Shown: piece by piece, positions 10,201 through 16,292 of the stretch | Layout: each line of letters opens with the position of its first letter | How positions within the stretch are numbered: the first letter of the stretch is position 1 | Translations under genes and position numbers: made by a program | Notes under the pieces: generated by a model | The model's input: the letters and a program-made list of their open reading frames with translations, nothing else | What the model was told of the DNA's origin: nothing | The model's database searches: none | Assembly: GCA_000969725.1 (NCBI GenBank) | Contig: JXSR01S018315.1 | Length of the DNA: 26,596 nucleotides | From: Ophiothrix spiculata | Taxonomy: Eukaryota > Echinodermata > Ophiuroidea > Amphilepidida > Ophiotrichidae | Direction: 5' to 3' (one strand)

Positions 10201-13200
10201 AAAAGGTTTCCAGATCAGCCACAGGTTTGAAGCTCATAGCTACATGACACCAACAGAGTGTGACTTATGTACAAACCTGCTCTATGGTGCGGTCAAACAG
10301 GGTTGTAAAGGTGAGTGTGTGTGTGGGGGGGGGTGTTGGGTGTGTGCGGGGGTGTGTAGCTACATGACACCATCGGAGTGTGACTTATGTACAAACCTGC
10401 TGTCAAACAGGGTTGTAAAGGTGAGTGTGTGTGTGGGGGGGTGTTTGTTGTGTGTGCGGGGGTGTGTAGCTACATGACACCATCGGAGTGTGACTTATGT
10501 ACAAACCTGCTATATGGTGCGGTCAAACAGGGTTGTAAAGGTGAGTGTGTGTGTGGGGGGGTGTTTGTTGTGTGTGGGGGGGGTAGTGTAGCTACATGAC
10601 ACCATCGGAGTGTGACTTATGTACAAACCTGCTATATGGTGCGGTCAAACGGGGTTGTAAAGGTGAGTGTGTGTGGGGGGGTGTTGGGTGTGTGCAGGGA
10701 TGTGTAGCTACATGACACCATCGGAGTGTGACTTATGTACAAACCTACTATATGGTGCGGTCAAACAGGGTTGTAAAGGTGAGTGTGTGGGGGGGTGTTG
10801 GGTGTGTGCGGGGGTGTGTAGCTACATGACACCATCGGAGTGTGACTTATGTACAAACCTGCTGTATGGTGCGGTCAAACAGGGTTGTAAAGGTGAGTGT
10901 GTGTGTGCGGGGGTGTGTAGCTACATGACACCATCGGAGTGTGACTTATGTACAAACCTGCTATATGGTGCGGTCAAACAGGGTTGTAAAGGTGAGTGTG
11001 TGTGTGGGGGGGGTGTTGGGTGTGTGCGGGGGTGTGTAGCTACATGACACCATCGGAGTGTGACTTATGTACAAACCTGCTATATGGTGCAGTCAAACAG
11101 GGTTGTAAAGGTGAGTGTGTGTGTGGGGGGGGTGTTGGGTGTGTGCGGGGGTGTGTAGCTACATGACACCATCGGAGTGTGACTTATGTACAAACCTACT
11201 ATATGGTGCGGTCAAACAGGGTTGTAAAGGTGAGTGTGGGGGGGTGTTGGGTGTGTGCGGGGGTGTGTAGCTACATGACACCATCGGAGTGTGACTTATG
11301 TACAAACCTGCTATATGGTGCGGTCAAACAGGNNNNNNNNNNNNNNNNNNNNNNNNNNNNNNNNNNNNNNNNNNNNNNNNNNTTTATGAAGCTATTGTTG
11401 CATGCCATTATTGCCATATTTCTTTGAATGCAGTAAACTTGTTGAGCTTCTATCTATGTAACTCTATTTTAATTTATAGGCTTAGAAATTGTTCAGTTGT
11501 CCCCCATACCAATCTGAGAGTATGTGTGGGCAGGAAGATGTGTCCACTCTCACAATCAAATTCACTCAAAACTCAAATTGATGCCACATTTGAAGCTTCC
11601 TTTTGAGAGGGGAATTCCCCTAAAGTCAGCTTTTAGTAATTAACATTCTGTCTACCTGCTACTTTTAAAATTAAGAGATATGCAAATTTGATGTGCAATC
11701 CCTTATTTATGTAATGCTATATGATGTGCATACTGTTTACAGGTATGTCTGAGTATGACCAGTTCCATGCTAATATCAGCGAGACCCGAACGCATGAGGG
11801 ATATTTGTACAAACGTGGAGCGAGGCTCAAAGGCTGGAAGCAGAGATGGTTTGTGTTAGACTCACAGAAACATCAGGTAACTAATACTTGAATAAAAGTT
11901 CATACGTGCTGGTAGATAAACATACAGAGATGGTTAAAACTGACTTTCAGCACTAGGTGAAAATTCACATAACTTGATACTAGCCAGGGGAGTGCCAGAA
12001 AGAACTCAACTTTTGCTACACTTCCTTTTATTGATGGTCTGTCCCAAAAACTTCAGCGGATATACAAAACGTATTGTATTGCCACTTCTGTCTTTGCTGA
12101 AAATCAGTTTTAACCATCTCAGTATCAGGTAACTATATGTGTCAATATTGAAGACATTTCACACTCATTACTCATAATCATTCATTCATTCATTTAGTAG
12201 TAGTAGTAAGCAAATATTTTAGATCCGGTTTTATCCCCGTCACAGGGGTGGCCGGATTCACCTCGCACTCGCGGCAACCGTCTTCACTCCCTCCCTCCAC
12301 CTCACCTGATTCAATGCGTCCTCGCTCCCCCAACCCAACCCTTTTAATCTCTTCCTCCATCTGCATCCTCCAAGTCTTCCTTGGTCGCCCTCTCCGCCTC
12401 GAACAACCCACCATGAAATCAAGGGCCCTTCTAAGAACATACCCTTCCTCAACACGTGCCCATACCAACGTACACTATTCGCCTTCGCCAAACTATCCAC
12501 TGCTTCTTCCACACCCAACATTTGCATCAAGTCCTCAGTCGTCTTCCTATCCCTCAACTTCACACCACACATCGATCTCATCATCGCTCTCCCTGCCCTC
12601 CTCAAAATTCCCATCTCATTTTCGCCCAGTCACTCTCTTCATCTTTGTACATCTCCCATGGTTCCATTTCCTACACTGCACAGAGTTCCCTTCACCCTCT
12701 TCCCACATATGCAGCATGGATCTATTTTGCTTATTGTCACCACTCCCTCCGTACCGCTCACCAGTACTTTTGTCTTCCCCATATTTACCTTCAGGCCTTT
12801 ACTCTCAAAGGCCCTCTTCCATTTCTAGAATTTCTCCCTCAATCCCTCCATTGTATCACTCATTAAGACCAAGTCATCAGCATACAGCATCTCATTCATT
12901 AAACCTTCTTTAGCACTCTCCATGACCACATCAATTACAATTGCAAATATCAGCGGCGACAGTACAGAACCTTGGCGCACCCCCACCTTCACCTCAAACT
13001 CCTCCGAAAAATCAGACCCCACTCTAACTCTTGTCTTTGCTCTTTCATACAAACTCATCACCGCTCTAACCAAAATTTCTGGTATACCTCTTTTCCTCAT
13101 TGCCAACTCCATCACCTTCCTCGGAACTCTGTCAAATGCCTTCTCGAAATCCACAAAACACATGTACAACTTCCTCCCTTTAGCTCGAAACTCCTCTTAC

Positions 13201-16200
13201 AACCTCCTCAAAATAAACACTGCATCTATAATTCCCTTCTTTGGCATAAACCCAAACTGCATCACATCCACTATCCTCCGAATTCTTTTCTCTAGAACCC
13301 TCTCCACAATTTTCATTGCATGCTCCAAGAGCTTCACTCCCCAACATGCACCACAGCTCATTGCATCCCCTTTTCCTTTAAAAATGGGAACCACCACGCT
13401 CACCGCCCACTCATCTTGCATCCCCCCTCCATCCAAAACCCTCTGACACAACTCTGTCATCATACCAATTCCTATCTCTCCACTCGAATAATCATATCAT
13501 CAGCGCTCACCCCTGATGGTCCCACAGCCTTTCCTGTTTTCATCTCGCTAATTGCCTTCACCACCTCTTCTCAATTGACCCTATCAACTGGCCCTTCCAC
13601 CACATCAGCCTCCACCTTCCGTAGCCTTGATTCAAGGCTGACAGGTCTTGGGATGGTAAAAATTTATTTTTGTTTTTCCTACTTTGAGTCTGGAGAGAGT
13701 AAAATATGGCCTGTTTTTTCTTTTTTCCCCTATTTTCAAAACTACAAGAAAGAACTTTGCAGGCTACACTTTAAAACACTGGATTAATAAGTTTGATATT
13801 TACACTGTAGTCCAGTGAAATACTGTTTAATAAATCTCAAACAATCATGACAAACCACCTCTGGAAACATGATCAACCTCCCTTGCAAGCTGTAAGATAA
13901 AACAATATTGGGTTTAAAAACTACCCTGATAACATTCCTTTTCTATTATGATTACTCTAATATTGAAATTCCTGGTTTATACTCCAATTCTTTCTAGCTA
14001 CCTAGTCAGCCTTGATGATTCTGTTATTGGATATGTCAACAAGTCAGCCCTAAGTCACTGAATCCAAGTTTGTTATGGTTTGATTAGCCTATCAGAGCTA
14101 TTCTGGATTGGTCCACTTTTTGGAGGGGCGAATATAATATCCTCTTGATTAATTTAACTAATCTCACAATTTGAAATAGAAAAATATGAAAAAGAAACTA
14201 ATACAATATACTTATTACTAGATGAATATTTGAATAAGTACTCAAGTCTCAGTTTATGTGAGACTGCTACTATTACCAATGTACACCACAGTTATATATT
14301 TATTTAACCCCTTCCAGCAGTACAGTTCTCTACATCTGACTAGTACTGCTTGTGGTGTATACACATGACCATGCAGCTGGCACTGACCTGCATTGGATAA
14401 CTGGATGATGATGTCATTTGAAATTAACCAATGACCTGGCTCTACGGTTGTCCGTAGAAGAGCTATATCAAGCACATGGCAGTAGGTTGACTTGATGAGA
14501 GATGTAATTACAATATCATCGAGGCCGAGTTGTTTATCAAAAATCATAGGGAGGATAAGATAAAATTTAGAACAGCCAGGGTGTAAGAGTAATTAAAACA
14601 CTTTTCCTCTGTTTCAGCTCTGAACCAGAGCTATAGCTTGTATAAAATAAGTAGGCAATATTGGTGGTTAGTAATATTTAATGGTTTGGGTTATACTAGT
14701 AGTTTGTACAGCAACAGGTAGATTAACTGTCTTGGGGTTATTCCAAAATGTAGCTTGCAAGAGTTTTTTTTTATTTAAAGAAAGGCAAAAAAAATGGGGT
14801 ATATTGAAATTAGAGAAATTCTTACAAGAGAAGTGGGCCATGCTGATAACATAAGAAAAAAAGTGAAGAAAAGAACAGAAAAAAAACACCATCTCCAGCC
14901 AAGTCAGCCTCAAATCGAGGCTACACCTTCCGATCCCATTCATTCTCCTCATTCATAATCCTCTCCATATGCTCTTTCCAGACTCTACCTCTATCTCTTT
15001 CACGAAAATTCAACTACTAATATACTACACTGCTATGTGGTTTTTTACAGCTGAGATACTACGAGACCAGGAATGACCAGCACTGCAAAGGCTTCATAGA
15101 CCTCAAGGAAGTTGCCGATGTGCAGTCTGTGGGATATCCTCCCATGCCAGCCAAACAGTGTGACAAGAATGCTTTCTTTGACGTAAGTTACAATTTCTAT
15201 TGAAAGTATGACTAGACATAGTAGTGTCACTGAAAGTGACATGGACCCTGTCGTAGGCAATTTGAGCTTTCTTTTGACCTTAGACTTAAAGAAAAGTCAG
15301 ACGATGGGAGTCACCATTTACACTTTTGACCACTGAACACCTTAATGGTTAAAATCGGGCAAAGTTGAAAAATTTGACGTTTCTTTTGATCTTTGACCCC
15401 CAAGGAGAGGCCGGACAAGGGGGTCATCATTGACACTTTTGATCGCTGATCCAAGACAAACAGTTTGACACCTCAACTTTTGAAATCAGACAAAGTTTAA
15501 AATTCTCCATTGACATTTTTGATGAACAATTTGGCATCTTAACCATTGAAATTCGACAAAATTAATAATGCGACCTTCCTATTAACCTTCTTTTTAACCT
15601 TTGACCCCAGGGAAGGGTCAGGTGATGGGGTCACCATTGACACTTTTGATCGCTGGTCAAAGACAAACAATTTGACACCTCAAACGTTGAAATCGGACAA
15701 AGTCAAAAATTTATATGCTTCTAACCTACTATGTAATTAAAAACGAATTAACATTTCCTTACTTTTTCAGCAAAAAATCCCACATAAATACCAAGTTTGG
15801 GCAATTTTTAAGCAAAAAAATCAATTTTAACTCATTTTCATGTACATTTTCAATTTGCTGGAATTGGCGAGGACATGCTGACTTTTGATATCACTGTGAC
15901 ATATGAAGTTCAATGGTGCTCATTTGGGTGTCAGTGGACAGAGGAGGTCCATACCTATACACTGGTAGCAAATACAAGGGTATACAACGCTCCATATAGG
16001 AAATCCAGGTAGGGGGTTACAACCCCCCCCCCCTCCCGTTTCAGAGTTTGTGTTACAAAAATAGCTCAGCAGGACCGGGGTTGAGGTTTGGTACATTTTA
16101 GTTTATGGTTTAGTATTGAAAAATATTTCAATATTGAGCACTCTTTCAATATTTTGCTGATTGATTTCCATTGTTTTATTATTTTCATTTTGTAAACAGT

Positions 16201-16292
16201 TGCAGACAACTAAGAGATCGTACAACTTTGCAGCAGACACTAAACAAGCAGCCGATGATTGGATTAGACTAATTCAGGATTGCTTATCATGA
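1100..16292 (+). CDS. SBF1/SBF2: SBF1/SBF2-like pseudophosphatase gene (MTMR5/MTMR13 family), 3' part, 11 exons
   Basis: This is the C-terminal 559 residues of a SET-binding-factor protein. The family has N-terminal DENN domains acting on Rab GTPases (Rab28/Rab21 work is published for the family) and an inactive myotubularin domain that pairs with active MTMR2-type phosphatases on endosomal membranes. Visible here, in order, are the myotubularin domain from its middle to its end, a coiled coil, half of a C1 domain and a PH domain. Eleven GT-AG exons join without a frame break (1680 nt including the stop). Order and spacing follow human SBF1/SBF2 closely, including the CDCLS-like end. The 5' exons (DENN, GRAM and the start of the phosphatase) lie outside the window. 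The C1 domain is an addition not found in human SBF1/2 but, as I recall, present in insect Sbf. One exon may be lost in the gap at 11333-11382. Family assignment is secure; SBF1 versus SBF2 is not decidable and an invertebrate may have a single gene. Confidence 0.93.
1277..2565 (+). other. intron between SBF exons 1 and 2
   Basis: Contains the fold-back element at 1577-1960 and otherwise unremarkable AT-rich sequence. It also has a short GC-richer island (about 2335-2425) with an open frame that does not fit the splice phase. Ends in the acceptor AATTTTTTAG at 2556-2565. Confidence 0.75.
1577..1960. repeat. fold-back (long inverted repeat) element in intron
   Basis: The left arm is 1577-1749 and the right arm 1824-1960, separated by a 74-nt loop. 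Arms are close to identical when one is reverse-complemented: both carry the blocks ACTGATTTTGACCTTGATAA and GATATGACCAATTTTGTAAG. The left arm has about 37 extra bases near 1667-1704 that the right arm lacks. Looks like a MITE or fold-back transposon; a target duplication is not clear. No protein is encoded. Confidence 0.85.
2566..2670 (+). CDS. SBF1/SBF2: SBF exon 2: degenerate phosphatase P-loop
   Basis: 105 bp, 35 codons, phase 0 to 0, acceptor TTTTTTAG and donor CAG|GTAAGC. It encodes the P-loop strand and loop, ending [12 protein letters not shown]. Active myotubularins have HCSDGWDRT here. In this protein the catalytic Cys is Phe and the phosphate-binding Arg is Phe, while the structural DGWD core is kept. 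Human SBF1 has GLEDGWDITTQ at the same place. The product should therefore be catalytically dead, as is known for the SBF family, and should act as a scaffold or regulator of an active MTMR partner. Confidence 0.93.
2713..2748 (+). pseudogene. degraded partial duplicate of the end of SBF exon 2
   Basis: About 40 bp downstream of the donor of exon 2, the sequence resembles the last 40 bases of that exon. TGATTAG and the 12-base block CACCACACAGGT are shared exactly, with substitutions and roughly a 4-base deletion between them. The copy has a stop in the matching frame (TAG in CGTAGC) and its GT is followed by CC, a weak donor. It is probably a local duplication relic. Confidence 0.55.
2839..2940. 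repeat. 102-bp imperfect hairpin
   Basis: Outer stem CATTGTGTGAATT pairs with AATTCACACAATG. Middle stem ATTGTTTTGGA pairs with TCCAAAACAAT, and inner stem AGGTATTTTT pairs with AAAAATACCT, around a short loop near 2883-2892. Small MITE-like fold-back. Confidence 0.75.
3047..3326. repeat. 280-bp fold-back element with inner hairpin
   Basis: The arms run from AGATACCTTTTCAGAGTCA at 3047 to its complement ending 3326, and extend about 95 bp inward to the GACTAGGGGGGATTCACACT block (3231-3255 on the right arm). The central loop ends in a second stem, GTCACATGACC at 3203-3213 pairing with GGTCATGTGAC at 3226-3236. GC content is clearly above the surroundings. No open frame of interest. Probably a non-autonomous DNA element; flanking target duplication not identified. 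Confidence 0.85.
3945..4130 (+). CDS. SBF1/SBF2: SBF exon 3: myotubularin domain core after P-loop
   Basis: 186 bp, 62 codons, phase 0 to 0, acceptor TGTTTTAG and donor CAG|GTAAAT. It encodes [20 protein letters not shown], then WLGFGHRF and [16 protein letters not shown]. The motifs DP(F/Y)YRT-EGF--L-EKEWL-FGH-F and [12 protein letters not shown] are hallmarks of the myotubularin fold, and this is the best conserved exon in the window. It aligns without gaps to human SBF1 in this stretch. Confidence 0.96.
4131..4947 (+). other. intron between SBF exons 3 and 4
   Basis: AT-rich apart from a GC-richer patch at about 4548-4620 that is probably a transposon fragment; I do not recognise it. No coding potential seen. 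Confidence 0.7.
4948..5074 (+). CDS. SBF1/SBF2: SBF exon 4: myotubularin domain, C-terminal helices
   Basis: 127 bp, enters in phase 0 and leaves after the first base of a codon (42 codons plus 1). Acceptor TTTTACAG, donor T|GTAAGT. The peptide starts [20 protein letters not shown] and ends with a CERFEA segment. It matches the SBF pattern [35 protein letters not shown]. The segment -FP--FE(F/Y)----L--L--H--S--F-TF---NE-ER is common to all myotubularins. Confidence 0.95.
5075..5645 (+). other. intron between SBF exons 4 and 5
   Basis: AT-rich, with a C-run (5294-5304) and an A-run (5326-5335). Ends in the strong acceptor TTTGTTTTTCAG at 5634-5645. Nothing else recognised. Confidence 0.75.
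5646..5839 (+). CDS. SBF1/SBF2: SBF exon 5: end of myotubularin domain
   Basis: 194 bp, entering after base 1 of a codon and leaving in phase 0 (2 + 64 codons). Acceptor TTTTTCAG, donor CAG|GTGAGG. It begins with a low-complexity Ser/Gly/Asp-rich insert (residues with [13 protein letters not shown]), a probable surface loop. The conserved [20 protein letters not shown] follows, then LFYAQHVQ. Human SBF1 has [25 protein letters not shown] at this place. The Ser-rich insert is longer than in human SBF1. Confidence 0.93.
5989..6900. repeat. 56-bp minisatellite, 16 copies
   Basis: The core AGATTAG (AAATTAG in three copies) recurs at 6001, 6057, 6113, 6169, 6225, 6281, 6337, 6393, 6457, 6513, 6569, 6625, 6681, 6737, 6793 and 6837. 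Spacing is exactly 56 bp except for two units of 64 bp, which carry extra TGTCCAGG-type bases (near 6429 and 6873), and one of 44 bp (12 bp lost near 6824). Each unit holds the overlapping palindromes CTGCAG and AGATCT. A 56-bp period is not a multiple of 3, so open frames here are not coding. There are no spacers, so it is not a CRISPR array. Confidence 0.97.
6901..6998. repeat. short duplicated segment before the exon 6 acceptor
   Basis: The stretch ATAAATCCTTGACTAATCAA at 6901 is repeated from about 6947 with an extra TATAGCC. Each copy is followed by TACTCG, and a piece of the minisatellite (ACTCGCCAAAATGAAA) lies between the two. The second copy leads directly into the 3' splice site, so minisatellite growth has reached within about 55 bp of the acceptor. 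Confidence 0.8.
6999..7217 (+). CDS. SBF1/SBF2: SBF exon 6: post-phosphatase region into coiled coil
   Basis: 219 bp, 73 codons, phase 0 to 0, acceptor CTGTGACAG and donor GAG|GTAGGT. It encodes [20 protein letters not shown], then an acidic stretch, and ends with a helix-prone [14 protein letters not shown]. Human SBF1 reads LRPYSNVSNLKVWDFYTEE at the start. The W-(D/F)-Y motif closes the myotubularin domain. The following helix begins the coiled coil that mediates dimerisation in MTMR proteins. Confidence 0.95.
7218..8689 (+). other. intron between SBF exons 6 and 7
   Basis: AT-rich. Contains a TTAA-flanked MITE (7766-7906) and a duplicated acceptor-like sequence just before exon 7. Nothing else recognised. 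Confidence 0.75.
7766..7906. mobile_element. TTAA-flanked MITE (piggyBac/Kolobok-like)
   Basis: A 133-bp core (7770-7902) is flanked on both sides by TTAA (7766-7769 and 7903-7906). The termini are inverted: left GGTGTCTGGTCCATG, right read inward on the other strand GGTTTCTGGTCCACA. TTAA target sites are typical of piggyBac and Kolobok transposons. No coding capacity. Only about 12-13 matching terminal bases support it, but the exact TTAA pair makes it convincing. Confidence 0.75.
8690..8866 (+). CDS. SBF1/SBF2: SBF exon 7: coiled coil
   Basis: 177 bp, 59 codons, phase 0 to 0, acceptor ATTTTACAG and donor AGG|GTGAGT. The peptide starts [20 protein letters not shown] and continues as a charged helix rich in Lys, Gln and Met. 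Human SBF1 has [25 protein letters not shown] at this position, which fixes the homology. The role is homo- or hetero-dimerisation through the coiled coil (family knowledge). Confidence 0.93.
8867..10174 (+). other. intron between SBF exons 7 and 8, with G/C-run repeat
   Basis: Includes a stretch at about 9294-9352 with alternating G and C homopolymers around CATGT. Poly-A/T-rich sequence follows to about 9660; together these look like a decayed transposon of the kind common in marine invertebrates. There is also a short GC patch near 9990-10025. No coding sequence recognised. The acceptor is TTTGCACTTTACAG at 10161-10174. Confidence 0.6.
10175..10310 (+). CDS. SBF1/SBF2: SBF exon 8: first half of a C1 zinc-finger domain
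   Basis: 136 bp, phase 0 in, leaving after base 1 of a codon (45 codons plus 1), with the consensus donor AAAG|GTGAGT. It encodes a [11 protein letters not shown] linker, then [19 protein letters not shown] and [13 protein letters not shown]. This fits the C1 signature H-x12-C-x2-C followed by the LL(Y/W)G---QG core that inserts in membranes in diacylglycerol-binding C1 domains. The second zinc half (C-x2-C-x4-H-x2-C-x7-C) is not in this exon or the next visible one. Whether the domain binds diacylglycerol cannot be judged from half of it. The exon's 3' part is the founder of the tandem array that follows. Confidence 0.92.
10238..11332 (+). repeat. tandem array of C1-exon 3' end plus 5' splice site plus G-rich intron start, 10 copies
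   Basis: The unit begins AGCTACATGACACC and includes 73 bp of exon (63 in the second copy), the donor AAAG|GTGAGT and a GT/G-rich intron piece. Unit starts are 10238 (the true exon), 10358, 10468, 10590, 10706, 10820, 10919, 11038, 11157 and 11269. Unit lengths are 120, 110, 122, 116, 114, 99, 119, 119 and 112 bp, and the last unit is cut by the N gap. Copies 2-10 share ATCGG where the true exon has AACAG. The second copy has a 10-bp deletion (after AACCTGCT, about 10404). Length changes otherwise lie in the GT and G runs. Copies 2-10 are nearly identical to one another, implying recent amplification or strong homogenisation. Confidence 0.97.
11333..11382. other. assembly gap of 50 N
   Basis: Fifty N, probably a placeholder length. 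It interrupts the tenth copy of the C1-exon array, so the true copy number is unknown. It is the most likely site of the missing exon encoding the second half of the C1 domain. Confidence 0.98.
11383..11742 (+). other. intron before SBF exon 9
   Basis: AT-rich sequence after the gap, ending in the acceptor ATACTGTTTACAG at 11730-11742. I looked here for the second C1 half (Cys-x2-Cys-x4-His-x2-Cys) and did not find it. Confidence 0.7.
11743..11876 (+). CDS. SBF1/SBF2: SBF exon 9: start of the PH domain
   Basis: 134 bp, entering after base 1 of a codon and leaving in phase 0 (2 + 44 codons), donor CAG|GTAACT. It encodes [20 protein letters not shown] followed by [24 protein letters not shown]. 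The pattern EG-L-K-G----WK-RWFVLD---H is the beta1-beta3 signature of a PH domain. It aligns with human SBF1 [20 protein letters not shown]. The basic residues in the beta1-beta2 loop (K, R, K, K, R) are those expected for phosphoinositide binding. Its phase matches exon 8 directly, so any exon missing in the gap must be a multiple of 3 long. Confidence 0.96.
11877..12174 (+). other. start of the large intron between SBF exons 9 and 10
   Basis: This intron (11877-15050) is the longest visible, at 3174 bp. Its size is mostly explained by the MITE (11923-12124), the LINE remnant and the element nested in the LINE. Without them it would be about 150-250 bp. Confidence 0.8.
11923..12124. mobile_element. 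TA-flanked MITE (Tc1/mariner-like)
   Basis: A 198-bp element (11925-12122) with TA on both sides (11923-11924 and 12123-12124). The inverted termini match over 28 bp with two differences; the shared part includes GAGATGGTTAAAACTGA and TTTCAGCA. No coding capacity. The TA duplication and short termini fit a non-autonomous Tc1/mariner derivative. Confidence 0.8.
12175..13621 (-). pseudogene. LINE (non-LTR retrotransposon) remnant, reverse transcriptase and C-terminal part
   Basis: Antisense to SBF in the intron before exon 10. Reading on the minus strand, 13463-13197 carries [16 protein letters not shown] and [17 protein letters not shown]. Next, 13169-12825 carries [27 protein letters not shown] and the catalytic [14 protein letters not shown], a clear reverse transcriptase. 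About 12720-12630 has a Cys/His zinc motif in two frames. Then 12614-12190 has [24 protein letters not shown] and a basic [13 protein letters not shown]-like C-terminus. The 3' end is a (TAC)n/(AATG)n microsatellite at 12175-12210. Stops, frameshifts and an apparent internal deletion near 12627 make it dead. Clade not assigned. Confidence 0.92.
13622..14923. mobile_element. 1302-bp TIR element inserted in the LINE, 9-bp target duplication
   Basis: The element is flanked by CACCTTCCG on both sides (13613-13621 and 14924-14932). Its ends are inverted repeats: left TAGCCTTGATTCAAGGCTGA, right (reverse complement) TAGCCTCGATTTGAGGCTGA. About 28 of the first 36 bases match, and weaker similarity extends some 170 bp inward (both arms reach ATGGCC and then TTGCA(G/A)GCTACA). 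Each terminus is itself a small palindrome. No transposase frame is seen, so it is non-autonomous. Long inverted ends with a 9-bp duplication point to a Mutator-like (MULE) family; that class is an inference. Confidence 0.85.
14924..15003 (-). pseudogene. LINE remnant, 5' piece beyond the inserted element
   Basis: Minus-strand reading gives [20 protein letters not shown], a known segment just before the reverse transcriptase in this LINE family. The frame continues into the part at 13612 and below if the 1302-bp insert and one target-duplication copy are ignored, so both pieces belong to one LINE copy. Similarity ends near 15003, which marks the 5' truncation, typical of LINE insertion. Confidence 0.85.
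15051..15182 (+). CDS. SBF1/SBF2: SBF exon 10: middle of the PH domain
   Basis: 132 bp, 44 codons, phase 0 to 0, acceptor TTTTTTACAG and donor GAC|GTAAGT. It encodes [20 protein letters not shown], then [24 protein letters not shown]. Human SBF1 reads [24 protein letters not shown] at this position. This covers PH strands beta4-beta6. The acceptor lies only about 47 bp from the end of the LINE remnant. Confidence 0.96.
15207..15715. repeat. tandem repeats of roughly 110-130 bp, about 3-4 diverged copies
   Basis: The recurring blocks are GGGGTCACCATTGACACTTT, GACAAACAATTTGACACCTC and AAATCGGACAAAGT, seen around 15311, 15423, 15510 (partial) and 15630. The copies are diverged. The same family reappears at 26170-26596, so it is a dispersed repeat, not local noise. 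Confidence 0.8.
15716..16199 (+). other. rest of the last SBF intron
   Basis: AT-rich with a C-run near 16022-16032. Ends in the acceptor ATTTTGTAAACAG at 16187-16199. No other feature seen. Confidence 0.7.
16200..16292 (+). CDS. SBF1/SBF2: SBF exon 11: end of the PH domain and stop
   Basis: 93 bp, 30 codons and TGA. It encodes [20 protein letters not shown] then [10 protein letters not shown]. It holds the C-terminal alpha helix of the PH domain with its invariant Trp, and ends in CLS, close to the human SBF1 end (WVDRIQSCLSDA). This confirms that the window contains the true C-terminus of the protein. Confidence 0.96.
   Translation: MQTTKRSYNFAADTKQAADDWIRLIQDCLS

Noticed and set aside
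10667-11047. 126-codon frame reading through several C1 array units as a Cys-rich repeat protein
   Set aside because: Reads through intron sequence (GTGAGTGTGTG...) and stays open only where unit lengths happen to be multiples of 3. No start context or promoter.
12248-13787. Long plus-strand open frames rich in Ser, Pro and His
   Set aside because: They are antisense shadows of the minus-strand LINE reverse transcriptase.
14254-14952. Minus-strand frames inside the nested TIR element
   Set aside because: No transposase motif. The frame at 14668-14952 is the inverted end itself; its similarity to the other end is due to the inverted repeat.
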